The position numbers were made by a program, and so were the translations under genes. The notes under the pieces are model-generated. The model did not search any database, was not told where the DNA came from, and worked only from the letters and a program-made list of their open reading frames with translations. A stretch of DNA of 64,000 nt from Anisakis pegreffii (taxonomy: Eukaryota > Nematoda > Chromadorea > Rhabditida > Anisakidae), in the NCBI GenBank assembly GCA_035041965.1, contig JAPYMA010001608.1, positions 1 to 64,000 of the forward strand, given 5' to 3'. Shown here piece after piece: positions 11,508-24,689 of this stretch (its first letter is position 1; each line of letters begins with the position of its first letter).

Positions 11508-14500
11508 ATGAGTTACGATAGAAGGAATACAAGCGGAATCTCACTTCTTCTATAGCGTTCATCTTCTTGTTGTACATGAAAACCACAATCATTGATCACC
11601 ATCATGCTATCGGAACATTTTTCGAAATATGTTACGAATAGCGACCATACAACTACCAATAAAACCTTATTTCCATACTTTCAATGTCACCAACGAATCA
11701 GATCCCCCATAAACGGCACTCAAGCAACACCATCAACAGAAATACTCTTTTTTTGGAGCGTTGGCGTGTCACGGGCTGTTTCGTTCAGCAATGTCCGTGT
11801 TTTTTTGTTGGTTGCTTACAAATTCCTCAAAAAAAACTTCTAATCAGTCATGAACGCCCTGCTCTGTGTACAGTTATTGTTTGCCTGGCTCCTAAAGCTG
11901 GTAATGATGGTTGTTATAATCATTTTTTTCGTGTCTCTCATTCACCGCAGCAGCAATTCATTGGTTGGTTGGTTTGTTGGCGTTCACTAATAATAATTTA
12001 TTCATCATAATATTTTATGGCACATGCAAACAATAGTTATACACAGGGTTTGTATGGGTTTAATTCGTTTTTGTATTTGTTAGTGTGTGAGTGTGATTTG
12101 TGAGGTTGTGCACGTCCCTGTGTGGAGCATGTGAGATTCATGAGATTTTATGCTGTTGCTGATTTTATGCAGGAATTGAATGCACGGATTGGAATGAAGT
12201 TTTTTTGGATCTTCGTTAGTTTTCAGATCTTATGAGTGAATAAACACCTTCGGCTTGTGACACTATTGTTTTACATATTTTGTTTGTCATTGAAATCGAG
12301 CATTTGAGAGGAAATAAAAATGTCGGATTTCAAACAGCAATTGAAAATGTCAAATTCAGACTACTCACTATCAGTAAAAACAAAGTACTGATACTGGTCT
12401 TACCTCAGTGTTGTCGAATTCATAGATGTTTTGAATTAGAGATCGAAAGAGGGACAGGTGAATCTGAATTAATCGAGCAGAAGCTTTTGAAACTAGATAT
12501 GAATGATATCGCTCGGAAATTCGATAATATCCTCATATGTGCAAAATCTTACGATATCGGTTAGAACATCACCGAAATGGCCACGTTCTCATTTGATCTG
12601 GATGAATGTATTGACTGGCTTACCGCACTGAATTGCCTGTATTGAATAAGTTATCTATTTAGGAGCTGTTCAAAATGTTGGTGGCACTTGAACTCTCCGA
12701 AAACTTTTCCTTCAATTGGTTGCAGCAATGAACAATAGACATGACATGGTTGAATAGTAGCAAAATCAAAATATCTCCGCTGGTTACAAATTTGATCCCG
12801 TCATAACGCGATAGAATACCAGCATTTATTCACTTTTATTTCTCTGTTATCACTGTTCAAGAAACCTTCACATATTTCCGTATGAATAATAACAATAAAG
12901 TCATTTGTTTGCAACTTTCTTGCTGAAGTTCGTGTTTTTTTCGTCGGAATTTGTTGTTCACCAAAATAATAATCAAACACAACCGGACTTATGATTGAGG
13001 ATGCAATGGAATAAAGTAAAATATTATTATCTGAAGAAGTGGCAATGGTAGAACGTGGCGAAGGAAAATCAAAGGAACATATTTTTTAAGTTTTTTTGAG
13101 CTAAGTAAACAAGCACATCAAGTAAGTGATGGTTTGTTTACTCCATCTGTAACATCGTTTAAAGAACTGTTTTGAGGAGAATTGAGTGAGTGAGAATTTT
13201 CGTTGAATGGCTAGCGATTATTAACTAATTGCAAAATCACTCGATGAGCTGAAAAATTTTTCTTTTCCGTTTCTGTTTTCCTTCGCTTGACGCGGTGTTT
13301 ATGATCGCTGCGTTATTTTCGGCGAACAGACCGCAAAAAACCTCAAGTCCTTCGCACGATTCAACAAGTTTATCATAAAACTCTAATTTGTTCACATTGG
13401 GTCTTTCGCTTTTTCAACTTTGAGGATGCTGATGTGCTGATGTTTTCGTGGAACTACATTCATGTCATTGCTTCACGCAGTCTCTTCCGTTCTTTTTCTT
13501 ACGCCATCCCATTCGAAAACCATTCATTCATCAATGAAAAGTCATTGAGTTTAGTGAGTTGTTCCCCATAATGTGGCAATAAACAAGGGCAATAGTTAAA
13601 AGTTTGAGAAGTTATTGCAATAAGTGTAATTAAACTCGACATTAGGTGGTGCTGGCAGAATAGAGTAAAAAATGCAAGAGCAATGAAAAATACCAATAGT
13701 GAGACTGTTCCTCCCATAAAACGTTCATTTGTAAATAAACATAATTCCAGATAATAACAAAACATCATTTGAACTAGGCGTTTTTCCACTCAACGCACAC
13801 ATTCCATCCCATTTGCTAATGATGTCTTTTTGCAAATTCGTTGTGCCCTTCATAATGTCTTCGTAAATTTCTCCAGAGACACACAGCTCACTCATAAACT
13901 CATAAACAACATAATGTTGATGATGATGATGGTGATGAAAATAACGGGAGAGCTTCTGCTTTTTGCTGAAACAGCACATGATGTTTTCATCGTATCACGG
14001 GATGCAATTATCCATCTTTCAAAAACAACCAGCAACAATGACTGCAATTCGACGTTGTTTTTCTAAGGCACATTTTTGCAGTTATTTATCCGTTAGTGAG
14101 CAGAAATATGCATGGAATGATTAGGTGAGCGAGTTTAGTAGTGAGCAATGAGTGCCGTGATGTCCTCGTCGTCGTTATTAATGTATTCGTGCTTCTTGCT
14201 TCAAACTGTCGCACTTGCATCCGATCATGCAACGATACTCGTTTTGATGAGAAACAATATTTTTCAGATGCATTTCAGCGAACGCATGAACTCAGCCTGA
14301 GAACATAGGATTTGAAACATTTGAAACATAAAATGCAGTTTCTCAACTGCATTTCCATATTTCATGATCGGAACGGACGAAAAGAGCGAGAATACAGAAT
14401 ATATATGATCACCCATGGGGACGGGGGGACAAATCAATTTCGAGATGCCATTCATTTGTTTTGGACAGAGGTGATTGTCAAGCTGTGATGACAGAGGTAA

Positions 14501-17500
14501 TTCAATCAGATAGCGTGTACTTGAGTATGACTATTTAAAGCATTGTTTCCGATTTCTTGTAATGTTCGGAGTCCGATTTAGGTTGTAGTTCCTGCTGATT
14601 ATCAACCTTGTTCAGTTATGTTTAAAATTTTTGGAGGTACATCAATGATGATAATTTGCAATCGCTCAATTATTTCTGCTAAGTCAAAAAACTTGCTGAT
14701 AATTTAGTCGAACGCATATATCTTTCGGGTATCTCATATTTGATTCATTATGAGTGGTTTGTTTATTTTGTAATCGATTCCTAAACCAAAACTATTAGTT
14801 GGTTTCATCACTCTTCTCATTTGCCTTTGAGGGTTGAGGGCTGAGCGGCGATTCCTGCTCATTGCTATGATCCATAAAAGCAATCAAAATTTCTAGCCGT
14901 CGTTTACATATCACGATCAACAGTCATGATCACTTAAAACTTCCACTTATCCAGCACTCAGCAAATACAAGTTTGTTCTTGTCATGCCATATTAAAGTTC
15001 CTTGCGGACAAGTGCGAATATTTTCCACATACACCTATGTCATTTGTGTCTCATTCAATTCATTACGTAAAAAGATATAAGAACATTCAGCAAACGAGAC
15101 TGAAAAAATCCCAAATGTCCAATTCAGAAACGAGTTCATTCAATAAAGCAAATTAGATGTTCTTTCTGTCCATATTTGTATGTGTATGTAATTACATGTA
15201 TATTTTATTTACTCAAACAAAACAGTGGATGAATCACAAACAAAACAGTGGATGAACGTTGACAATGGAACTGAATTTCATCGATAGCAATACCGCTGAA
15301 TACAGATTGATTGAGCGGATTGATGAATAAGAACTGAGGGAACAATGCCCTCACTCTTTATTCTTCAGTTTCTAGTCCTCAGTTAGAAGAGGCAGATGTT
15401 TTTCTCATCGATGAAGCATTCTTTTAACTTAAAAAAGGCAACGATTCAGCGTTTTCTTGCCCATACATGCATAAATTATCGTTGGAGAATGTATCAGTTA
15501 TATGTTTGAAGCTGTGTTGGAAAACCGTGCAGCATTCAGCTGCTTGCTTATTTTCACTTTCAGTCCCCAAATGTATTCTAGAATCTACAAGTTATGGTAA
15601 TGTCAGATTTCGAAGTTGAGTACTTAAATGGTACTCTTGATCAGTGTTCTATTATACAAGAAAGTAGCAATGAGCAGGATCGTTTATTTATCGCTCTTTT
15701 TGTTGATTTATTGTACTCGATGGAACAAACATGTTACTGGTAGGTATAAATGAAAAGGTAAACGATGCTTTATGGCCAATACTAAGGCCAGATGTTTGGT
15801 TATTGACCGATGATTTCAAAAAAAGTTATTCTACTTTAGAAGTTATCTTAATGATTCGTCGTGTCCTTTGAATGTGCGAAAATGTGTGATACTACAGCTA
15901 CTTATGTTTCAGTGATAAGACTGTAACAGTTGAATATAAGTTAGCAATATTTTCACAAAAAGTGAATGCATGAATTTCATTGATTTCAGTTGTTTTGCGC
16001 CTCAAACTTCATCTAATGTTTACTCACCGAGATAGGGAAGAAGCGGTAAGTGCATATATCTCAGCAATCGATCATTTCACTTCAGTGATATATCCTAAGT
16101 GCATTCGCAAAAAAAGCCTTCATTCTCATCAAAAAACAGATGAAAAATTCATTTGTTACTCTTATTCACTTTCTTTTGCCGTCTTAAAATCCACATTTCG
16201 GCTTTATCTTCATAATGTTTCCCGTTTTTCCTTGTGGCTGTCCACTGAGGATGACGGAAAGATAGGATTGAAAACACTATGCGCTCTGGTGGATTGATAA
16301 GTGTGTTGAAGTGCAGCAGTCACGGATGTAGTCAGTCCAGACTCTAGAGCTAATAGGCAGTGTGTATGTATTTGTTGGTTGACTTGAATTATTGAGGATA
16401 ATTCATGGATATTTATATTTATGTCAGTTTTTTGCGATTATATTTTCATGCATGAATGAGAGTGCATATGCTCTTGGGTGCTTCTCTGAGTTCATTTGCT
16501 GGCGAGTGCTTGTGATGAGGTTCTCCAGAGTGCATGCGTGATCTCCAAAGTTCATGCGTTCGTCCATCGCTGTCATTCTGTTCCACCGATCGTTCATCCA
16601 CTCATTAATTTGTATGATTGCTTTCTAGTCCACACATGCACACCCGTCTATCGATGAATCTAACGGTGAGAGGAATTCAATATTCTATTCGGCTTGTTAT
16701 TTTGCTGTTCTTCATTCATCCTATGCATTCACGTCGTTCATGCATACAAAGCGGTACAAAACATCGGATCGAAATCAAATTCTCGTGAAAGTGAATATTT
16801 TTGTCCTTTCCGAGCACAAACTTTGGACTTTTCTGTAGCCAAAATATGCACACATATCATATTTCAGTTTCTTTCCTCGTGTTTCTCAGGCGTTGAAGTT
16901 GTTATCAAAACATGCGTTGTCGTCGATTTGTCATCAAATTGCCATCAAGTTGCCATCAAAACATATAATTGATCCAATATACACAATTTCTCTTGCTGAA
17001 GATCAGCTGAATGCAAGCAATAAAAATTGATCAAATAGAAGCCAACAACGTTGTGTGTATATTCTGAATGTTTTCGATGACGATGTTCCGTGTACATTAT
17101 CGTGCTAAGAGACGTAGCACTTCCCGTCTGCAGCCAACAATCAGCAGCCAGTTGGGATGAGACGGATTTAAGCGAGACAATCTGTACCATTCAAAGTACA
17201 TGCGCTGCTGCACTTTTCAATCGGCGAATGGCACTCTGTTTCGAGTCAACAATAACAAACAGTGAACCTTATCAAGAATACATATTATTCGGTTGAGGCG
17301 ATGCTCATTTGCCCATGTCTGTGTCTTGTCTACCTATGGACTTCATTCGGCTTAACTGGCTTAGTCGACTAACCGCCGAGAACCGTTCAATCCTATAGCT
17401 CCAACTTAAAGTCTTCTAAAAAATCTCTGCTTCGAGGGTTGTTTCTTTTTTCAACGTTTTCCGCTTCATTCACAATAGGAATTTTTATTGATTCGTCTCA

Positions 17501-20426
17501 TAGAGATGAGCTCATAGGTTCATTCATGCATCGAGATGAAAAGCGGAGATATGAGGTCAACGTGAATTATGGATGGAACAGCGCGATAGATACTGGTCAT
17601 TATCGGGATATCCTGATTCTAGCACGGCATCAAACATTAACCGGACTATGAGTATTCACCAGCAATTTTACGCTCTCACACTGGAAGTCTTAGACATAGT
17701 GCAGATCAAATGGGACTTTAATGACTTGAATTGTTCATCAGATCGCTCATCTTCACCTTTTTATCCGTTTACGCTCTACGGCTCAAAACTTGTCGCTCAT
17801 TTGAGAAACAATTAAAACAAAATGGTGCAACGCGTAGGCAAATTACGGCTCTTGGCGATTCTGACTATGCGTCGAAGTTGCTCTTGACTATTGCAGTGTT
17901 TGATTCGCATCCTTGACTTTCAATGACCGATTCAGCATGATAACCGAATCAGTTCGACTGAATATGATCATGACTTAATCCCGGAAGATATCGAATCATG
18001 CAATCAGTCCTCTCTGCGTGCATGAGATATTTTAGATTCTTGGAAATTTTGTTGCCTTCCTCTGGGAAACATATCTTGTTGACATTCCGCGAATTCTTTT
18101 TTGTCTCTATACTCCAGGAAATTATCACTGCTGTATCGATATAGCCTCATTAATTTATCATCTAAAATAGAATTTCCATTAACTGAGTTCGAATGCTAGA
18201 ATACAAGTCAAATAATTTTGTTACTCCAAGTTGAAAGTGAAAAAGTTAAAAAGATCAACGCTCAGTATCGATTGTACAAGACATAAGCAGATGATTAATG
18301 ATATATTCGGATTTCATAGCGGAACCTGAAAATATCGTGAACACCAGTGGTATCGTTGATAGCTTCATTTGGACCACTGAAATGCGCAAACAGATTAATT
18401 TGATGATGTGGCGGTCATGTCATTGATTATCTGCATAAAACCGAGTTGTGGCAGCATTCAATTCATGCAGTAGTTCTTGTCATTCAGCTTGTAATACTTC
18501 AAATATGTAATATATCTTCTAATCCCGACTCAACTGATATCCATATGTTTACCAAGTAAAATCTGTCCAATTTTTTTCCGATTCCTTTCGCGTGTAAATT
18601 TCTCATTTGTTTATTCATTCAACTGAATGGATTGGCTGAGCAGATTTTCTTCACCATTACATTTCTGTGAATATTTTTTCGGATCAAAAAAAATGGAAAT
18701 GAAGTACTTCAAAAGTTCTACTGTTCCGCATACGAATTACTTCATGCATAAGCTCATGTTTAAAAGTGCGAAATGAACTGGTTTGTGCTCTTTTCTCGTA
18801 ATCACTATTCATCCACTCAGGCAACCATACACATACATCTCTTAAAGCAATTATTATTTGTTCAGCTGTTTACGAAAAGCGCAGATTTTCTCCCCCTAGT
18901 CGATCCTGAACGAATGTTCATTTGGATGTCTCTGCCACATCTTTTCCACCATTCACTTGCCCTCCTTTCAGGAACCAAATTTCTCTTCCCATCCACTGTT
19001 GCATTTCGTACAGCATTCAACACTGAATTGCAAGCTCGAACTTCTTATCACTTCCTGAAAGTATTTTTATCACTTCTTATCATTATTCGAACTGTGGACA
19101 CAAAACACCAAAAAAAAATCAGCATTACAATGCTTAACTGAACCAGTTATGCATTGAATGCTTGTAACAATTAATTTTCTTCGTTTACCCATAACATTCA
19201 AGAGAAACATCGTACTACGCAACAGCAACAATATTATGAGTGAGTGAAAATTTCTCTGAGCCGATTTGACACCGCAAAAAAATTAAACCGGCGAATGTCG
19301 CCGAAATATCACAATATCATATCCCGTTAGCAAAGTACACATTCTCCCCTCTATTTCACGCAATATGTTTGTTTATTTGTTCAGTTCGAGATATTTCAGT
19401 CATATTGATAGGTGAATTGCTTTGGTGTGAGTGGCTGACATTGAGTGAAATAATTTGTTGTTGACAATATTTCATGTCCAAGTTGAATTATTCAGCTATC
19501 AATTAATAGCAAAGCTATCAGTTGATAGACTGACACGATCAAAAAACTGGCATCACATTTTTTGCTGCAACACATTGAACGACAGACCCACCCGCCCGTC
19601 TACAATTAATGAATGAACTAACCGTAAACAAGTGCGGCTAGTTGATTGATGTTCTATCAACTGTCCAATTACATTTATGCATGCGATGTGAGGTTTCCAC
19701 CTTCAAGCACATTAGTCTCAGCTTAACTTCTCGTTGTACTGTGCAAGCTAGAAAAGTGCAAGCTATGTTTGTCGGAAGATCTAATAAGATACATTAGTTC
19801 AGTCCTTGAGCCATTATCATCTGCATTAGTATTTGTCACAAGACATGGTTTTTTTTGAGAACATCGATTCGTGTTCATCATATCAGAACTACTTTGAAAT
19901 TAATTAGTAGTTTAGACTTGGAAATTTGCGTTTGTTTCTCAAGAGTTGCTGCTGCAAACGAGACAACTCGCAGTTTCAACTAGCATTATAGGTAATGAGC
20001 AGTTTCTTCAAGAGAATTTTTCGAAACAGCCAACCGAAGAGCAACTATAGTTATGTCTTAAAACAAGCAGTTTCAGTGATTATGTGCACTTGCCATAAAC
20101 ATCACGCATTCTGCTTGAATGCAATGCTAACAAGTGAAAAGCGAATGAAAGTGCTGTCGTATTGAGCGTTACAAGATCATAACTGGTTACAATCATTGAT
20201 CAATTCCGATCAGAATTCTCCAGAAAATCGTCATTTCCGATACATGAATTTGCACTAATTTAAAATTTTGGCTTGTTTGAAATTCCCGAAATTTGAGTAA
20301 TATTGACTAGAATTTTCCCGGTTACATGTTGAATGATATTGTCTCAAATTCCTACCTCGTCTCTTTTCCTAATGTTCTTCTAAAGCGTTCGCAGGAGTGT
20401 TTTTCACTCAATAGTTTCTGATAAAT
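11508..20426. other. Non-coding AT-rich DNA
   Basis: No gene is supported. An open frame at 12280-12564 is charged and protein-like but lacks an ATG. A (GAT)-type tract lies at about 13917-13940. A 16-bp motif (CAAAACAGTGGATGAA) is tandemly duplicated at about 15216-15256. An ATG frame of 122 codons at 18773-19141 shows no recognisable features and is probably chance. Confidence 0.5.
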
Positions 20427-20723
20427 ATGCAATTAACGACCCAAATCTTCTTTCAAACTATTTTTTCATTGTTTTTATTTGCCAACTCGTTCGGAAATAT
20501 TCGTAATCGAAACATTGAGAGTTTCGTTGTTTTCACGAATCCAATAAATAAAACGAGAAAGGATGACGCGAGAGAAATATCGTTGAGCAAAATAGAATTT
20601 GATGGATACAGCAGTCGTGACGACGATGATTCAGGAAACAAAATAGATTTGTTTTTGCTCATTTTGAAGGATTTCTTCATCAAACAATGTGAAAACAATA
20701 ACATTCGGCTTGATGTATTTTGA
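20427..20723 (+). CDS. Possible small secreted protein (98 codons)
   Basis: From the ATG, the first 23 residues (MQLTTQIFFQTIFSLFLFANS plus FG) form a signal-peptide-like hydrophobic segment ending in small residues. The remainder is hydrophilic, with an acidic run SSRDDDDSG around residues 62-70. There are no dibasic cleavage series and only one cysteine. No family is recognised. An antisense frame overlaps almost completely. Hydrophobic starts arise by chance in AT-rich DNA, so this is only a candidate. Confidence 0.15.
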   Translation: MQLTTQIFFQTIFSLFLFANSFGNIRNRNIESFVVFTNPINKTRKDDAREISLSKIEFDGYSSRDDDDSGNKIDLFLLILKDFFIKQCENNNIRLDVF

Positions 20724-20990
20724 TGTCTTGTGATATTTTTGTTATTACGAAATCTTTTTGTTTATAAATTTTTGCACAAATCAAATCAAACGAGAACAGA
20801 AATGACATCTGATGAAATTTTGTTTATAAAATGGTTCGTTTCGTTTATTTACTAAACATTGTTTCCTCGTACGGTTCTCATTTATCGTGAAAAAAGTCTT
20901 CTTCAAGATATCATCTGAACCAGAGAAACACCATGAAAGCTTCATCACTGTCAATTAGTTAATCACTGATACTATTAGGGTCGACGTTAG

Positions 20991-21100
20991 TGATCAGACT
21001 TATCAATAATTGATCAATCGTATAGTCGTACAATTGATCGTATAATTGATCAGTTGATCAATCAATCATACATAATTGATCAATCATACGTTTTGACCAA
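20991..21100. repeat. Cluster of TTGATCAA-type degenerate repeats
   Basis: Variants of AATTGATCAATC occur five or six times, in both orientations because the core is palindromic. It is an imperfect tandem cluster without an ORF. Confidence 0.6.
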
Positions 21101-21604
21101 TCAAGCTTAATAATCACACTACTGAAACTGTCATCATCGTCATTATTATCAGTAATATTATGGTTATCAGTAGCATAACTGACAGCACCAACGTGCTAGT
21201 TCGCTTTATAGTTTGCGTTATCGTTGAGTTGACTAACTATAAGCTGAATCCTATTAAGACAAGAAAGTCCATTCAATCGACTTCTCTTTCTGTGTGACAT
21301 GAACAATCAACTAGATTTCACATGAAACGTTCCATGAACAGTATTATTCATGAAGTGACCAGGTGACATGTTTACCCAAGCAGTGCATAGCCACACGCTA
21401 TAATCAAACATTTCATGGTATGATTATAGTTTCTTCGCGAATTCATTCAGTTTTTTGAAAAACCAAAGAATTCCATTCGGAATTTTCAACAAAACTTGCA
21501 AAAAATAGATGTTGCCATGGAGACATGTTTACGTCAGATGAGGTGCTGGCGTTGTCATTTGTCAAGAGTGCACAATGTGTTACTTGACCACAGACAGGAA
21601 TATA

Positions 21605-21990
21605 TCAATTAATAGCATCAAATAAATCGTATAATTTCATAAATTTATCTGCCATTATGTTGCATGATATCATATCATTATTGAGCATATTACTATAATT
21701 GACACACTTGGCATTATCAGTCTCATCAGTATTGTTGCTGCTCACTTGATCACTACTCAAATGAAGTATCCAACCGCAAGCGCCATTTTTCACTGAACAT
21801 AACACGTTCTTTGATATTGTGCCGTTTTTTTTCGACTGGCGCCGTACAGCCGAATTCCTTCGAATGATTTGCATCGTCTGAATAACCAGTACATAATAAT
21901 GAAGTAGTAAGAATAAAGATGCAGGTAATAATAACAGTACGATGAAGAACAAAAAACCGAAAGCAAAGTCAGATGAGCGCCGCCACTAAT
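21605..21990 (-). CDS. Possible exon with a membrane segment followed by a basic stretch
   Basis: The minus-strand frame is open from just after a TAG at about 21990 to a TGA at 21605. It has no ATG at its head, so it could only be an exon entered by splicing (ATTAG acceptor, weak). It encodes a membrane-spanning segment (FFIVLLLLPASLFLLLHYYV), then VIQTMQIIRRNSAVRRQSKK. A proline in mid-helix, tyrosines near the inner end and a basic tail resemble the fifth helix and third cytoplasmic loop of a rhodopsin-type receptor. Pro-to-Tyr spacing is off by one and no other helix is seen nearby. A GTGAGC donor exists after the codons for SSDQ. The call is weak and based on composition. Confidence 0.15.
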
Positions 21991-22334
21991 TGTTTTTTTG
22001 TCTTCAATGAACAACTGTATTATGACTCTGCAATTTTTTCGCCAAGTTTGATGTTTTCAAATTATTGTTGATGTTATTATGGTGTGCACATTCGTGTTTA
22101 GCAATTTTTTGCACACCGCTTTTCTTCTGCTCATGTTGACGAGTAGGAAACCAACAAAATTACCGCTTCGCACTTTGCTCGTGTTTATCTGTTCGAGAGT
22201 ACTTTGCCGCTGAATTCATTCAGTATTGTAGAATCGTTGGCAATAACAACAATAAGAACAGTGAAGTTTATCGTAAAACCAATTTTTTCTCTCTTTTATT
22301 TACAATTTTTGCTCAAAAACCCAAACAAAAGAAT

Positions 22335-22580
22335 ATGTTTTCGGCAAAATTTCTGCTCACAATATTAATCTGTTACAAAATATGTTTTGCTCATGATATA
22401 CATCATGATGCCAAACATTATAGGTCATTTTCACGGAAATTTTCGTTCGTAATTTCTCATCTGCCTAGTGATGATCATCGCTACTCTGCGCCATTGGCCG
22501 TGAGAACGGTAGGACATTGCAAAATATCAGTACCTGAGTTTGAAACTGAATCATATTTATCGAAAGTTAGACTGAAGTGA
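22335..22580 (+). CDS. Possible secreted peptide or first exon with signal peptide
   Basis: The ATG frame of 81 codons starts MFSAKFLLTILICYKICFA, a typical signal peptide with probable cleavage before HDIHHD. The mature part is His-, Ser- and Arg-rich and has one cysteine. A plausible donor (ACG|GTAGGA, GT at 22509-22510) would end a first exon in phase 0 after residue 58. No downstream exon could be identified. No family is recognised. This is one of the better signal-peptide starts in the window, but it remains unproven. Confidence 0.2.
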   Translation: MFSAKFLLTILICYKICFAHDIHHDAKHYRSFSRKFSFVISHLPSDDHRYSAPLAVRTVGHCKISVPEFETESYLSKVRLK

Positions 22581-24629
22581 GCATTTGCTTTCGCGAATGT
22601 TGATGACAAGCATTAACACATTTACTGCTGATTACTTCGGTGCAATTGTAGCTTCTCTACTTTTTAATAAATATCTCAATCTAAATAAGTACTCCAAACA
22701 AGTTCAGTTACAATGCCGTAACACGCACATCAGTAAATAACAAAAAGCGTTGTCACCATATTCATAAGGGCATCTTGAAAGTGCTTCATATTAATGGTAA
22801 CCGTTCCAGTTTTTCTAAAAGTTCTTGACAAGCGATGAGACAAACAAACACGTCTGATGAACAGGATGGGTATGCGAAGCAGAATGATAATGATGTGTCT
22901 CATCAACTGGAAAAAAAAAACCCGATAACATTTCGATCATTTCACTGGTTATAATGATGACAACTAACAAATGAATACTCAAATTATGTGCACTTTTTTC
23001 TTTTGTCATTGTTTGCTGAATGAAGTTGCTGACGAATACTGACGAACATGATCAAAGCGGAGGTTATTTTGTCTTATTGCAATTAGTGTCGTAGCTGGAA
23101 TTAGTGATTAAATGTTGAATGACGTTTAGAAATGATGAGTCGAAAAGACTTTTTTAGAGTAATGTTATTGTTTATAATCAAACTCAATTTCTTCACTAGT
23201 GACGTCGTCTTTCATCGATTCTTGTTTACAATAGAATTTGTTAATTTTTTTGACTCCAAAGTCGATCCGTTTAAGTAACAAGTATGAAATTGAATTGCGA
23301 CTAAGTTAGGGTTCGTCGTAGTTCGACGATGTCAGAATTTGTGGTTATCAGTGTGTTCTCATCGAGGAACTCAAACTCGGACCATTCCATCCTATGAGGT
23401 GTTCTCGGAGTTTGCATCTGCAAGCGTGTGTGATAAGTTGCTGTTGTTTTTATCGGAGTTTCTACACTTCATTTTATGACCACGTTTTATTTCATTTCGT
23501 AGATTTGTTCTGCAGAAATACGAGCAGGAAGTATCTATACTACTACTACTACTACATTAGATAAGTACGTTGGCATAGTGTTTATTTGTGAGAAATATTG
23601 AACCGTTGAAAACGAGATGAAAATCGTCGTCGTAATAATCGACAACCAAAATAACCACTCTCAAAAACTTATTTCATTCAATCTCGAAAAGTTCTTTGAA
23701 TCATTGCGTATAGTATCGGTTCTGTGAAGTAAGAGTCACTACGTTCTGCTGAATATCAGTTAATAGTACGTTTTGGTGAAAAAATCTTGCAGAATTTTTA
23801 CACACCCCCATTCTCATATTAACTCACTAAGTTTACACATTTTGCATCCATCCGCACACGAGCAGGCAGAGTAGCTCTGCTGACAAACCCACAAAAATCG
23901 TATGTCTTGAAGAAGTTGATGCACAACGCTTTGTTGTTCACTCATCTTCTATTTATCTTATTTTGTTTCTTTTTTTGCTGCGTTGTTGTTTGAATGAACT
24001 GTTGAAGAATGGCTACGGAAGAGAGTATTTCTCAATCGTGGATTGTATCTCAACGCTGGAATTGTATCTTGTATTGTATCATCAATTAGTGATCGGAATT
24101 GAGCTGAATATATCATCATCGAATCTGTATCCGTATTGTGTGATGTATGAATTCATACTCAATGTTTATTTTCATTTGTGAATAACTAGATAAATGACTG
24201 TTGAGCGTTTTTATCTGAGACTCGGTACACTGCTCGAATAAATAAGATCCTGATATAGTTCATGCTATCAAATGTTGTACTGTAGTTTTGCTGAGCTAAT
24301 ATGATCGTTCTAATAGCGTAAAGCGTACTTCACCGACTGTGTCAAAATATATTATCTCATGCTTGTGACGAAAATCTTTTTGTGATGTGCATCAAGTAAG
24401 TCCTTTTTGGAGTCATTTTGAATTTTCAGTTTTAACTGATCGTGAGGATTCATGTAAGGTCCGCATTGAGTTCGTAATCACTTACTGAAAATCTAATCTA
24501 TTTAAGTTATTTTTTGATAAATGCCACAGCCTTTGACGAGGAGATCGTTTTCTTGTTGTTGTTATGTCATACTGCTCAATAACGCTTCAACCACGCTTCA
24601 AATCTTCAGATACTCTCCAAAGGTTGAAG
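22581..24629. other. Non-coding AT-rich DNA
   Basis: No gene is seen. A (TAC)6 microsatellite lies at 23538-23555. The rest is unremarkable. Confidence 0.5.
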
Positions 24630-24689
24630 TCTTCAAGATGCTCTCTCATTGCACTGCACACTCAGTACAATGCCAGAGTATCTTGAAGA
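24630..24689. repeat. Short imperfect hairpin, microRNA-precursor-like
   Basis: The left arm (24631-24656, starting CTTCAAGATGCTCTC) and the right arm (24663-24688) are reverse complements in 22 of 26 positions, with one further G-U pair possible on the + strand RNA. The loop is 6 bases. Stem length and scattered mismatches resemble a microRNA precursor, although the loop is short. The smaller palindrome TTGAAGTCTTCAA overlaps the 5' foot. No known microRNA seed is claimed. It could instead be a relic of an inverted-repeat element. Confidence 0.45.

Noticed and set aside
12280..12564. 94-codon charged frame on the + strand
   Set aside because: No ATG start, no splice context, no family recognised.
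24651..24656. GCACTG next to CATT in the hairpin, reminiscent of the miR-25/92 seed region
   Set aside because: The match is limited to a few bases and the rest of the mature sequence does not fit, so no known microRNA family is claimed.
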